A DNA stretch of 64,000 nucleotides from Alisma plantago-aquatica (lineage: Eukaryota; Streptophyta; Magnoliopsida; Alismatales; Alismataceae): assembly GCA_963693085.1 (NCBI GenBank), contig OY856409.1, forward strand, positions 663,863,591 to 663,927,590, written 5' to 3'. A program made the position numbers and the translations under genes. Each line of letters begins with the position of its first letter. Position 1 is the first letter of the stretch. Positions 35,262-47,352 of this stretch are shown piece by piece. The notes beneath the pieces were generated by a model that saw only the letters and a list, made by a program, of their open reading frames with translations, had not been told where the DNA came from and did not search any database.

Positions 35262-36550
35262 TGGAAGATCTATGGATCCTATTGGAGGGAATGTGAGGTG
35301 AAAGCAAATATGAGCACCCCACTAAGCTTCTACAATTACCCTATCATAGGGTACACTATGAAGCTCCTCGGATAAAGGTCCTAGCCCTCATACACATCCC
35401 CTTCAGCTGGACATTTTTTGAGCTACCAGGGCCACCTGGAAAACCTTGCTCTTCTCTTCCCTCCATCTCGGGTTTCGATTTTGCTCAGGATGAGCAAAAA
35501 TCTGAGTCTGGGGTGGAGTGGGTGGTATGTTTCTATTCCACCCCCTTATCTTTTTATTCTTGCATTATTTCTACCCTTTTTTTTGGTTTTGCATATAGTT
35601 GCTTTGTTCATGGCCATTATCTAGTCGGCCATATTTTTATTTCTTTTGTTGCAAAATGACCTTTATCTAGTCAGCCAATATGAATAGATGGTTATCATGG
35701 TACCCCTTTGAATTTAGTAAACTTTTTGCAAAGACTATTACAAATTTCCATGTTTGAAACCACCATGTCACCTAGGACCCCTAATAACATCACTCCTCAG
35801 AATAGTTGACAAGTCAAAGGAATCGATCAGAACCAAGCATAATTTTCCCTATATTTAAGCAATAGATTATCTTGTTATAAAATTTGTATGATGTGATTTA
35901 TAGGAATACTCTAACTAGAGTAATGATACTCTCAGACAAAAATATATGGATTTTTTTTTTGAAAGTTATAAGCACAAGAACATCTCTTCCTTCCCTCTAT
36001 TTTTTTCTAAAAAAAGAGAAGCAAAGAATCACCACCAGACAAAAAACAAATCCGGGGTGGCATGCTTCCCAAAATGAAAACTCCATACCCCATAAAGGGG
36101 CGTACCATCAAAAGATGCCAAAAGTGCACATGAAAAAATTGTGACCAATGTAGCCACAACTCCATAAATTCATATCCCGGGTCGAATAGAGGAGGGATCA
36201 ATATATTTTTGTCACTTCTTTCTTTGTTTTCACACCCCAAAATTCATCCTATTCTTGTGCAATAACTAAAAAAATAGTAATAAAAATTGAGAGTGTCAAA
36301 GTGAAAGTAAGACGATGCCTATTTTTCTACAAATTCTTATTTTAGAAGCTAGATTTGACAATTGTTTTGATAGGGAAAATGGAATTTTATGCTATGTGGT
36401 TCTAGGAGATTGGGTCACTTGGCCAAAATTTGGAGGTGAGGACTGTAGTGATGTTATTAAGTTGAGGATGGCATATTAGGAGTATAAATTGGACTTTATT
36501 TGTGATTTTATTTGCTTGAGGACAAGCAAAGATTCAAGTCCAGGGTATTT
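35262..36550. other. 3' non-coding region of element C
   Basis: No coding motif. It contains GGATGAGCAAAAATCTGAG (about 35488) and GCTTGAGGACAAGCAAAG (about 36513-36530), two variants of the conserved string that precedes the 3' LTR in Tat/Athila-like elements. The purine-poor tract CAAGTCCAGGGTATTT directly before the LTR is a weak polypurine tract. Confidence 0.6.
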
Positions 36551-38166
36551 TGATAAATGTATATTTATCCCTTTATTTACATCTTTTAGATATCTTTCTA
36601 GGATTGTTTTGTTATTAATTGCATTATTTTGGAATTTTCTATTTATTTAGAGTTTTAAATATATTTTGTTGTTTTTTGTAGGAAAATAGCTCATGAGTAA
36701 ATTCCCCTAGAAGATATTTTCACACAAATTCCCACAGTGTCTGACTTCAGTATATACCTTTCACCAAAATTGGTATAACTCCCACATACCAAGGAAGAAT
36801 TTAATGTGAAAGTATATGTTGGAAAGAGAATTCAATTATCTACAGGAAAAATATTTTTTTGGACCGCTTCGGAATTTATAACTGGCCCAAAAATATGCTT
36901 GAAATCGCTGTTGTGGGAAATTACTGCAGAAAGAATGCAAAGCAATCAATTATTTCCTCTATTGACTAGATCCAGAATATTAGCAGCCGCCACTGGCCAT
37001 TTCTTTTTCCCTAAACATAAAGTATACCCCCCCTTATTCTCCTATAAAAGGAGGGGCACTTCCTCCTCATTTGATGATCTTGGTTTTTCACTTTTGTACT
37101 AGCATTCTCGGAGCATCTTATTCTTATATTCCTGTAGTTCAGCAATAAAGCAATTTTATTTCTTGAAGCATTGTTTATTCTTAGATTGTTCCTTGACTCT
37201 TTTATTCTGCTTTAGATCTAGAACTCCTTTCCCCTTCCTTTAGTTCTGGAGAAAGGAATTAAGAACCTGGCCATTTCAATGTCTCTAGCATAAGGATTAA
37301 TTTCCTATTTTGGGCTAGACTATGGCCAAGGTACTTTCTTCCTTCGTCTCCCCCTTCTCCTCAATTATGAGCGAGTAGTTCTATATCGAGGCAAGGGTAA
37401 TAACCCCTTAGCCATGGTTTGATCAAATTAGTTTTAGTTGATTCCCTTAGACGGAAATTGGTTTATTAAATCGATAATCTAGCGAAGTAATTACTCGCTT
37501 AGATTCATATGTTAACCTGGATGGAAATGACCATGGAAATATGGGTTTAGAATGATTAAACCAATTCACATAGAGATTTTTATGTGACCATAGATTTATC
37601 TCTTTTCAGATGATGAACTAGGAAACATGAGCACCAGGACCAATGGGCTCATGTGGAGTTCATCTTTTGTGTTTCTTTTGTGATTCACATGTCATCGCCT
37701 ATTGTCGATTAATAGTTAATTCACATTCTTATCATGGCTAAGGTGGTGAAAAACCCTAAAACCTTGATTCTCTTCCTTTGATTTCAATCACTGACTATCT
37801 CGTTTGTCTTAGTTTTTAGTCTTTTCAATTCACAATAGTTTCTCGTGCTAACAACAATCTTTGTTTACCTTTTTGTAGGGCAAATAAAATTCTTGTTTAG
37901 TGCTTCTTTAATTTCTACAATTTTCTTTCTTGAATTAGTGTAATCAATCAAACCCTCAACCCAACTTTTACTTTCCGTTCTAAACCTGAAAATACAAAAA
38001 AATAATAAAATAAGTTCTTCAAATAATTGTGTTTTTAAGAAACAATCTTTAAACGTTGTCCTTTGGGATTCGACCCTTTCTATACTAGCCTTAACCGAAG
38101 AGTTAAAAGGATTAAACTCTGGGATTAAAAATCTTATTAATTGGTGTGTTAAGCGACACATTATCA
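36551..38166 (+). repeat. 3' LTR of element C
   Basis: Direct repeat of 31823-33454, ending GCGACACATTATCA next to the AGAGG target duplication. TATAAAAG lies at 37043-37050. Confidence 0.92.
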
Positions 38167-38171
38167 AGAGG

Positions 38172-39625
38172 AGAGATAAATTCAAAGATCCTTAGAACTC
38201 CCCCCAAGTGGTGGTAACACAAGGTGAAGTCCATTGAAGAAGCAAATCCTCTTGGTGATATTCCTATCGAAGAGCTCATAGGAAATCTACAAGCCCATGA
38301 AGCTACACTTGAAAAGCAAGAGGAACAAGATAAAGAAGAAGAAAAAGAGCTCAAGAGAATGAACAAGGTTGAAATCAAAGCACAAATTGAGGCTATTGTT
38401 GGTCAAGATTCTCCATCCTTTCAATTTAAAGAAGATTCCATGTACTCGATAGACTCTATAAAGGCAAATCTTCCTCCTCTACATGATGATTCAAGTGTGG
38501 AAAGAGGGTCACTTCAAGGAAGATCGTCCACAAGGCAAAAAGACCCATCATCACAAGAGAAGAGAAGTGCAAGAAGAAGGAGAAATGACACAAAAGCTCT
38601 AGTGAATCCTCCAACTCAAGCTCAAGTGAAGAATAAAGCGGAGGATCTAGATGTAGTGAAGATGGAGAATGTCATTTTGCTCTCATGGCCTCAACAAGTG
38701 AAGACTCCAACTAGGTAAATCTAAACCCTTTATATAAAGAATCTTTAATTGCAATTATTCTACTAGTCGTGCCTCTCTTAAGTCTTCTAAAAAGAAAAAA
38801 AAAGCTTTCTAGAATTATTGATAATTTGCATGTAGAAAAATATGATCTTGAACATGCTAATATTTTCTTGATAAAGGAAAACAATGCTTATCTTAGACAA
38901 GTAGACTTTCTTAAACTTGAAAATGCTAACTTGATTGACAAGATTAGATTTCTAGAAGATCAACCTCTTATGCCTAGTTCAAATGAAGAGCCTAGTAATA
39001 TTGTGAGTTCTCTCATGCTTGATATTGATGTTCTTAAAACTGAAAATGAGGACCAAGATTTTATTTTACAAGGAATAGAATCTGAAATGGTGTGTATCTT
39101 TCTAAGATTGCTTTGCTTGAAAAAGAAAATGCTTCCTTGCTTGCTAAAATTAATGACCTTGATTCTTGTTCTAGTTCTACTAGTAGAGAGAATAATGTTG
39201 TTACTCTTCATATTGATAAAGATTTTTATATGACCAAAGCTCTTTTCCTAGAAACCAATCTCATACATGCTAGAGATGATATCAATCAATTATCTTGTAC
39301 TGTTACTTCTCTTATGCATGATAATCATAGTTTGAGATCCTTTATGCAAAGATTCTTAGATGATCAAAAGAATCTTAATCAAATCCTAGACCATACTACC
39401 AAACAAATGGGTAGAGTTGGTATTGGACTTGATAGTAGCCAAAGGAACCAAAAAGACAAAGGCCCTTCAATATTCAATGAAGAATCCTCTAGTTACAAGG
39501 TTGTGGGCACTTGCAATCACTGTAATTAAATTGGTCATTATGCTACATATTTCCCTTTTAGGTAAGAACCCAAGAGCAATAGGACTTGGGCTGCTAAGAT
39601 AACCCCTATAAATACAAAAATATAA
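38172..39625 (+). pseudogene. gag copy 1 of array B, C-terminal part
   Basis: Continues from 31822. The N-lobe end (NLQAHEATLEKQEEQDKEEE, about 38285-38345) is followed by a zinc-knuckle site that has decayed: first Cys and last Cys codons are changed, compared with copy 2 at 43040. A Ser/Lys-rich stretch and a long coiled coil come next, with repeated LEHAN, KLENANLIDKIRFLE and SLMLDIDVLKTENED segments. A second knuckle (CNHC ... IGHYATYF, about 39510-39560) has its last Cys replaced by Phe. A TAA near 39623 ends the reading. Several stops and frameshifts. Protease and pol do not follow. Confidence 0.85.
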
Positions 39626-41237
39626 TTGGGGGCCATTTCATCTTTCTTCTTGTAGGTCAAGTGCAAATGGATTGACATGAGTTATTGATTTGCAATTGGT
39701 TTCTCAATCCACATAAAAGAATGAAGGTGAGATGTGTATGGGGTGGAAACAAGTGGAAAAGAAATGGTAAGAACAGGGGTAATGTTATTCTTGCTTTTAT
39801 CCAATCATAACCTATTTCGTCAAGTTTGTATGCACTTAACATATGATTTTTGAGTCATATTTGGCATATTGTAATACCCATCACTTTTTTCTCAAAAACT
39901 TCCCATGGTTCTTTTATAGTGCATTACTAGCTTGCTTATACATGTTTGGGTATTGTCTATATTCTTATCATGTCTCTAGATGTGTTTTTTTCTAAAAATT
40001 ATGTGCTCTTTGACATCAAGTGTTGTCGGCTGAGTTTGTCCTGAAGGAAACTCGATCGACAAGCACCAAGGGGTGTTGCTAATAGTTGTTGTCGATCGAG
40101 AAGTTTAATCCATAAACTCGACCAACAACACTGTGCACAGAATATACAGTTGACTTTTTGGATGATAATTTCCCTCTCAACTAGGCTTTGTCAATCAATA
40201 GCCTTATTCTTTTTCACTCCCTTGGTACCTTTATGTGCATATTGCCATGCTTTATATTACATATATTGCATACAAATCTATCTATCTAATTTCACAAAAT
40301 TGGTATCTCTATATCTTGGAATTACCTATCTTGAGTTGTTATGTAGGTTTTGATGATGATCTCTTTGAATCTCTTAGTTGTGATCTAAATTTCTCCCATT
40401 GTTCTCTAACTTTCTACATATATATATTTGTATATCTTTTTTTGATACAACCTAGAGTTTCTTAGAGGTAATCATCCTTTGGTGAATATGCATATTTTCT
40501 AGTGAGTAATATCCACTAATTCTTCTAGAATTACATATCCTTTTGTTTGGATATTTATCTACATCTACTCATAGATTGTTCTTTAACTTGTGCATCTTTT
40601 TCTATGATCTAGATCATACTAGTAGTCCTAACTTATGATATCATCTACTAGTACTTCATATACATGTGGTTCTAGTCTTGTTCATCTTTTGGTATTCAAC
40701 TATTTGCTATGTGTGTATCTTGTTTCATACATACTCAAGCTTGTTCCTTGATTTGCATATATACAATCTTGAGTTAGTTACTTGCATAGAATTTCCGTGA
40801 TATATGCTACAATTACATCTTGGGTTGTTCAAATGCATGTCTTGATATGCTTTTCTTGGAAAAGCCCCTAATTTTTTCTCTTCTACTCTCCATTCTAACA
40901 TTTGGTATCTCCTTTTTACTAACAAGTTATGTTTTTCACCCCCTCACTTCTTGAAATGACAAAGGTGAAGAAGACATTTCTTATGTAATAGGGAGAAGAC
41001 AAGGGGAGAAGATATATATGTAAAACATATATGAGTAGAAGACATAGTTTCTATAAATGTTATGAAAGCTAACCATGCATGATAAATAGCATTGATTGAG
41101 GGGGAGTATGACAACTCCATTAGAATTAATTGATAGGGGGCATATGAACTCAATACTATTGAAACCCCTAGGTTTCTCTAAATGTATGATTTTACTTAAA
41201 TTCTTTCAATACATTTATGGAATGGTTTGTCATCTTG
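39626..41237. other. 3' non-coding region of array B interior 1
   Basis: No pol. A hairpin pair lies at 40024-40130: GTCGGCTGAGTTT ... AAACTCGATCGAC and GTCGATCGAGAAG ... AAACTCGACCAAC. Purine-rich tracts such as ATGACAAAGGTGAAGAAG (about 40957) and ACAAGGGGAGAAG (about 40999) precede the main polypurine tract, the multiple-tract arrangement known from Sireviruses. The same layout recurs at 44195-45804. Confidence 0.7.
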
Positions 41238-41250
41238 AAAAGGGGGAGAA
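41238..41250 (+). promoter_or_regulatory. Polypurine tract before LTR-B2
   Basis: AAAAGGGGGAGAA directly abuts TGTTGACTCA. The equivalent before LTR-B3 is AAAAAGGGGGAGAA at 45805-45818. Confidence 0.9.
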
Positions 41251-42215
41251 TGTTGACTCAAAGTCTAATTGACTAAACCCTTGTTTTGGTGATGACTAAC
41301 CGTTCCAATTATTTGTGTCTAATTCTTCTATTTGAGTGATTTCAAACTAGGTATAGACACACTCCAAATGCCCTAACTTGCACATCCCAACTTGAAGAAA
41401 AGACAAGTCAAAACCAATACAAGTTCACTTTTGTGAAAAAGGCCTCAATTCCATTAGAATCATGTTGTAAATCACTTGTAATGACTGTATGACTTTTAAT
41501 TAAGCTTAGAAAATTAAAGAGCACTTAAAATGAATATTTAAGCACTTCCTACATGTATATCTTGTGAGGCTCTCACTTCCTCCACATCCCAATCTCTCTT
41601 TCTACCATGAAGATGAAGATTCTCTATCTTGATAAGAGAGGTGAAGAAGAAGGGAAGGAGTCCCTTGGTGAAAGCTTCTCCTTGGAAAAGGTGAAGTCAA
41701 AGGTGGAAGATCCAAGAAGAGTTGGTGATTACTTCAAGGAAGAAGACTTCTTACAAGAGTGGGTAATTCCTTGGTGAAGTCAGAAGACTCATTGAAAAAT
41801 TGGGTAAGTCCTTGGTGAAGTTGAAGACTCTTGGTCTTGGATGGATAAGTCCTTTGATAGGTTGTTGGATTTCTTATACTCAAAGGGGAGGTTGGGTATC
41901 CTTGACCCGGAAAAGGAAGGTCTTATGTTTTAACTCTTATAATGGAATATAAGGAGTGAGACATGGTTGAAACATCCTAGAGGTTGACCTCTCATAGTAG
42001 TGGATGTACTTCTCCTAGTTTGGAGGTAGGACCACTATACATAACTTGTGTTACTTGGGCTTATTCAATCTCTCTCTCCCTTGATATGAATGTTTAGTTG
42101 CACTCAAAGTTCAGATTTGTCATATTATCTTAGAAATATTTTAAGGTCTAAAGAATTTTGTTTAAGTGCTTTTAGCTCTATTCACCCCCCTTTATAACCC
42201 ATCCTATATCCAACA
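41251..42215 (+). repeat. LTR-B2, internally deleted
   Basis: 965 bp instead of ~1535. After ATATTTAAGCACTT (about 41548) it jumps to CCTACATGTATATCTTGTGAG. The corresponding 30087-30646 of LTR-B1 (about 560 bp) is absent. The lost part is the hairpin cluster plus the TATA region. The ends, R/U5-type tandem units and primer binding site remain. Confidence 0.88.
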
Positions 42216-42267
42216 AGTGGTATTAGAGTGGGTCTTCTCCAAGTAATACTTACACAAGTAAGAGAAA

Positions 42268-44194
42268 ATGGGAGATTATCAAGGTGGGAGGTACCTCATC
42301 GACATTCTAATCTTTGATGGGAGAAATTTCCTCTGTTGGAAGAGACGGCTACAATTCTACATCCAAGGATTAAGTCTTAAGCTATGCTTCCATAGAAGCT
42401 ACCAGAGACAAAGATTGAAGAATGGGATGAAGCTACTTTGAAGAAATCAACCTAGAATGCAAGAGCCATCAAAATTCTCTATGCCCCCCTTCCCCACTAA
42501 GTTCAACCAAATTTTCTTTTGTGAGATGGCCAATGAGATATGGAGAAAGCTATGTGTCACTTATGAGGGGATAAATCAAGTGAAGGAAACCAAAGTCTTC
42601 ACACTCAAAGGCCTCCTTGAAAACTTCAAGATGGAAAAGGAGTAGACAGTAGCTGAGGATGTACTCAAGGCTCAACACATTGTAAATGGTCTTGCCGCCT
42701 GGTCATCCTAAGGATAGAGGAGAGATAAATTCAAATATTCTTATAGCTCTCCCTAAGATTTATCAACCCAAGGTGATGTCCAATGAAGAAGCAAAGCCTC
42801 TAGGTGATATTCTTGATGAAGAGATCATAAGGAATCTACAATCCCATGAAGCTACACTTGATAAGAAAGAGGAAGAAGAAAGATAAGAAGAAAAAGAGCC
42901 CAAGAGAATGAAGAAGGCTGAAATCAAAGCACAAATTGAGGCTAGTGTTGGTCAAGCTTCCCCATACTCTCAAGTTGAAGAAGATGCCATGTACTCCTAG
43001 GGTATACTCTACAAAGGCAAGTCATCCTCCTCTATCTGATGCTTCAAGTGTGGAAAGAAGGGTCACTTCAAGGAAGATTGTCTACAAAGCAAAAAGATCC
43101 ATCATGACAAGAGAAGAGAAGAAAAGTGTAAGAAGAAGGAGAAATGGCATAAAAGCTCTAGTTACTCCTCCAACTCAAGCTCAAGTGAAGAATCAAGTGG
43201 AGGATCTAACTCTATCTCTAGTGAAGATGGATAATATCATTTTTCTCTCATGGCCTCAACAAGTGCAGACTCGAATGAGGTAAATGTAAACTCTTTAGAT
43301 AAAGAATCTTTAATTGTAATTATTCATGATACTCGTGCCTCTCTTAAGTCTTCTAAAAAGAAAAAGAAAAGGCTTGCTAGAATTGTTGATAATTTGCATG
43401 TAGAAAAAGATGATCTTGAACATGCTAATATTTGCTTGCTAGAGAAAAACAATGCTTATCTCAGTCAAGTAGACTCTCTTAACCATGAAAATGCTAACTT
43501 GCTTGATAAGATTAGATTTATATAAGCTCAACCTCTTATCCCTGGTTCTAATGATGAGCCAAGTAATATTTTGAGTTCTCTCATGCTTGATATTGATGTT
43601 CATAAAACTGAAAATGAGGACAACAATTTTATTTTGCAGGGAATAGAAGATGAATGTAGTGTTTATCTTTTTAAGATTGATTTTCTTGAAAAAGAAAATG
43701 CTTCCTTGCTTGATAAAATCAATGAACTTGAATCTTGCTCCAGTTCTACTGGTAGAGGGAATAATCTTGTTTCTCTTCATATTGATAAAGATTCTTATAT
43801 GACCAAATCTCTTTGCTTAGAAATCAATCTTATACATGATAGAGATGATATCAATAAATTATCTTCTACTATTACTTCTCTTATGCATGATAATCATAGT
43901 TTGAGATCCTTTATACAAAGATTCTTAGATGATAAAAAGAATCTTAATCAAATCCTATACCATACTACTGAACAAATGGGTAGAGATGCTATTGGACTTG
44001 ATAGTAGCTAAAGGAACAATAAAGACAAAGGACCTTCAATTTTCGATGAAGAATCCTCTAGTTCCAAGACTATGGACAGTTGCAATCACTATAAAAAAAT
44101 TGGTCATTATGCTACATATTTCCCTTTTAGGAAAGCACCCAAGAGCAATAGGACTTGGGCTACTAAACTAACCCCTTCGGACCCAAAAATATGA
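42268..44194 (+). pseudogene. gag copy 2 of array B
   Basis: ATG at 42268, then IFDGRNFLCWKRRLQFYI, LCVTYEGINQVKETKVF and GLLENFKMEKE (to 42645), the UBN2-type capsid of Sireviruses. An intact zinc knuckle CFKCGKKGHFKEDC lies at 43040-43081. The coiled-coil part is open from 43250 to 43525 and from 43571 to 44011, with one stop between (LLDKIRFI-stop). A second, decayed knuckle lies near 44080-44130 (SCNHYKKIGHYATYF; last Cys is Phe and second Cys is Tyr), and the frame ends at a TGA near 44192. Stops and frameshifts elsewhere make it non-functional. Role in the family: capsid and RNA packaging. No protease follows. Confidence 0.87.
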
Positions 44195-45804
44195 TTGGGA
44201 CAATTTTATCTTTCTTCTTGTAGGTCAAGTGCAAATGGATTAACATGAGCTATTAATTTGCAATTGGTTTCTAAATCCACATAAAAGAATAAAGGTGAGA
44301 TGTGTATGGGGGTGGCAACAAGTGGAAAAGAAATGGTAAGAACATAGGTAATGATTTTATTGCTCATATCCAATCATAACCTATTTGGTCAAGTTTGTAT
44401 GCACTTTAACATATGGTTTTTGACTCATATTTTGTATATTCTGATTCTCATCACTTTCTTGCTTAAAACCTGCCCTTGATGCTTCTATAGTGCATTACTA
44501 GCTTTCTTATACATGATTGGGTATTGTTTATATTTTTATCATGCCTCTAGATGTGTTTTATTGAGATATAAGTTCCCTTTGACAGCATATGTTATCGGTC
44601 GAGTTTGTCTTGAAGGAAACTCAATTGAAAAGCTCCAATGGGCATTGCCAACCATTGTTGTCAGCCAAGAAGTTCAATCCATAAACTCGACTGACAACAT
44701 TGTCCGCAAAATATATTGTTGACTTTTTGGATGAGAATTTCCCTCTCATATAGACTTTCTCAACCAATAGCCTTATTCTTCAGCACTCCCTTAGTACTCT
44801 TATGTCCATATTGCCATGCTTTATATTTCCTATCTTGCATACAACTCTATTTCTCCAATTTCTCTAAATTGGTATCTCTATATCTTGCAATTACCTATCT
44901 TGAGTTGTTATGCAGGTTTTGATGATGATCTCTTTGAATCTGTTGGTTGTGATCTAAATTTCTCCCATTGTGCTCTAACTTGCTACATCTATCTAGTTGT
45001 ATATCTTGTTTTGATACAACCTTAAGTTTCTTATAGGCAATCATCCTTTGATAAAGATGCATATTTGCTAGTGAGTAATATCCTCACATGCTTCTAGAAT
45101 TACATATCCCTTTTGATTGGATATTTCTCTACATCTACTCATAGATTGTTCTTTAACTTGTGCATCTTTTGCTATGATCTAGATCCTACTAGTAGTCCTA
45201 CCTTGTGATATCATCTACTAGTAGTTTGTATACATGTGGTTCTAACCTTGTTCATTTTTTTGTATTCAACTATATGCTATTCTTGAATCTTTTTCATACA
45301 TGCTCAAGCTTGTTCCTTGATTTGCATGTCTACTATCTTGAGTGACTTGCTTGTATAGAATTGTTGTGATATGTGCTAGAATTACATATTGGTTTGTTCA
45401 AATGCATGTCTTGATATGCTTTTCTTGGACAAGCCCCTAGTTTTTGCTCTTCTACTCTTCATTCTAACATTTGGTATCTCCTTTTTACTAACAACTTTTG
45501 TTTTTCATGCCCTCACTTTTTGAAATGACAAAGGGGGAGAAGACAAGTCATATGTAATGGGGAGAAGACAAGGGGAGAAGACATATATGTAGAACATATA
45601 TGAGTAGAAAACATAGTTTCTAGAAATGTTATGAAAGCTAACCATGCAGGAGAAATAGCATCAATTGATGGGGAGTATGAGAACTCCATTAGCATCAATT
45701 GAGGGGGATCATATGAACTAAATTCTATTGAAACCCCTAGGTTTCTCCAAAGGTATGATTTTACTTAAATGTTTTTAATACATTTAAAATGGTCTGTCAT
45801 CTTC
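44195..45804. other. 3' non-coding region of array B interior 2
   Basis: Homologous to 39626-41237. It holds a hairpin pair at about 44592-44698 (GTCGAGTTTGTC ... GAAACTCAATTGA and GTCAGCCAAGAAG ... AAACTCGACTGAC). Several purine tracts follow, including ATGACAAAGGGGGAGAAG near 45524 and AATGGGGAGAAGACAAGGGG near 45557. No gene. Confidence 0.7.
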
Positions 45805-45818
45805 AAAAAGGGGGAGAA

Positions 45819-47352
45819 TGTTGACTCAAAGTCTAATTGACTAAAGTCTTGTTGTGATGATGACTAACCATTCCACGTATTTGTGTCTAAAGCTTCTACT
45901 TGAGTGATTTTAGATTAGGTATAGACACACTCCAAATGCACTAACTTCTGCATCCCAACTTGGAGAAAAGACGAGTCAAAATTAATACAAGTGCACTTCT
46001 ATGGAAAAGGCCTCAATTCCATTAGAATCATGTTGTAAATCACTTGTAATGATTGTATGATTTGTGATTAACCTTAGAAAAAATCAGGAGCACTTAAAAT
46101 GAATATTTAAGCACTGAAATGGCAATTTCCAAAATTCATTACAAGGACCTTTGTTGGCTGAGTTTCATCCTTGATAAGATCGACTGACATCCTTGATTGA
46201 TTTTGGGAAGTGCTAGGTTCGGCTGATTTTACCTAGGATGAACTCAACTGATACCCTACACATGCAAATCAAATTTAAGCCATCGGCCGAGTTTCATTTA
46301 GGATAAACTCGATGGATACTACAAATTTGATTTGTCACATAGTGCTATCGACTGAGTTTCCCAAAAGTAAACTCGATTGGCTGCAATGTACGGAGTGTGT
46401 AGAAAAATTATTTCTAGCCATTAGAGTGTTGCAAATATCAAAAATAGATCTATTGCAACACCCCAAATGACTAGAATTCGTCCTTAAGTGTTTCTAATTG
46501 CCAGTAGGCATCCCCAAATAGAAATGGGACCCCTTGGGCTTCATCCCATGGTTAGCCAAGCACTACGAAGGTCCCTATATCATAGTTGATTGCCTTTAAG
46601 AGCCTCCTTCCACTCTTAAGCTTAATGACTTGCTACATCCATTAGAGTGAGTAGGAGATTTGTAAGAGAGCTACTCCTACATATATATCTTGTGAGGCTT
46701 TCACTTCCTCCACCTCCCAATCCCTCTTTCTACCATGAATATGAAGGTTTCCTCTCTTGTCTAAGAGAGGTAAAGAAGAAGAAGGGAATGATTCCATTGG
46801 TGAAAGCTTCTTCTTGGTGAAGGTGAAGTCAAAGGCGGAAGATCCAAGAAGAGTGGGTTATTCCTTCAAGGTGGAAGACTTCTTGCAAGAGTGGGTAAAT
46901 CCTTGGTGAAGACGGAAGACTCGTTGAAAAATTGGGCAAGTCTTTGGTGAGGTTCAAGACTCTTGATCTTGGATATGTAAGTCCTTAGATAGGTTATTGG
47001 CTCCCTTGTCCTCAAAGGGGAGGTTCGGTATCTTTGACCCAGAAAATGAAGATCATATGTTGTAACTCTTATAATGGAATATAAGGAATGAGAAATGGTT
47101 GAAAAATCTTAGAGGTTGACCTCTCTAGGTAGTGGACGTACTTCTCCTAGTTTGGAGGTAGGAACCACTATACATAACTTGTGTTACTTGGGCTTGTTCA
47201 ATCTCTGTCTCCCTTGATATGTATGTTTTGTTGTATTCAAATTTCATACTTTCCATATAATCTTAGAAATATATTGAAGGTCTAATGATATTTATGTAAA
47301 TGCTTTTAGATCTATTCACCCCAACCCACTAGAGCCCATCCTAGATCTAACA
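45819..47352 (+). repeat. LTR-B3
   Basis: 1534 bp, the full-length partner of LTR-B1. The hairpin cluster is at about 46150-46385, the TATA site is mutated, and the tandem ~45-bp units lie at about 46800-46950. It ends ATCTAACA, followed by ACACC. Confidence 0.9.

Larger units (their letters stand above)
31823..38166 (+). mobile_element. Element C: Tat/Athila-like non-autonomous LTR retrotransposon
   Basis: LTRs at 31823-33454 (1632 bp) and 36551-38166 (1616 bp) both begin TGATAAATGTATATTTATCC and end CATTATCA. The perfect target duplication is AGAGG (31818-31822 and 38167-38171). The primer binding site is of the Athila/Tat type. Before the 3' LTR is GCTTGAGGACAAGCAAAG, a string common just upstream of the 3' LTR in Tat-type plant elements. 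The 3.1-kb interior encodes only a CCHC-containing, broken protein, with no protease, RT or integrase. The LTRs differ at roughly 5% of positions by eye, so C is older than A and E but younger than B. Confidence 0.92.
29790..47352 (+). mobile_element. Array B: Sirevirus-like (Ty1/copia) LTR-gag-LTR-gag-LTR array, hosting element C
   Basis: Three LTR copies (29790-31326, 41251-42215, 45819-47352) all start TGTTGACTCA and end in (C/T)AACA. They separate two interiors, each with a primer binding site, a gag pseudogene, hairpins and a polypurine tract. The first interior is split by element C (31823-38166). Flanks are ACACA (29785-29789) and ACACC (47353-47357), a 5-bp target duplication with one mismatch. 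Neither interior has pol. The gag with two zinc-knuckle sites and a long coiled coil, and repeated polypurine tracts before the 3' LTR, fit Sireviruses. The shared-LTR tandem suggests unequal recombination between copies of one pol-less element. Confidence 0.88.
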
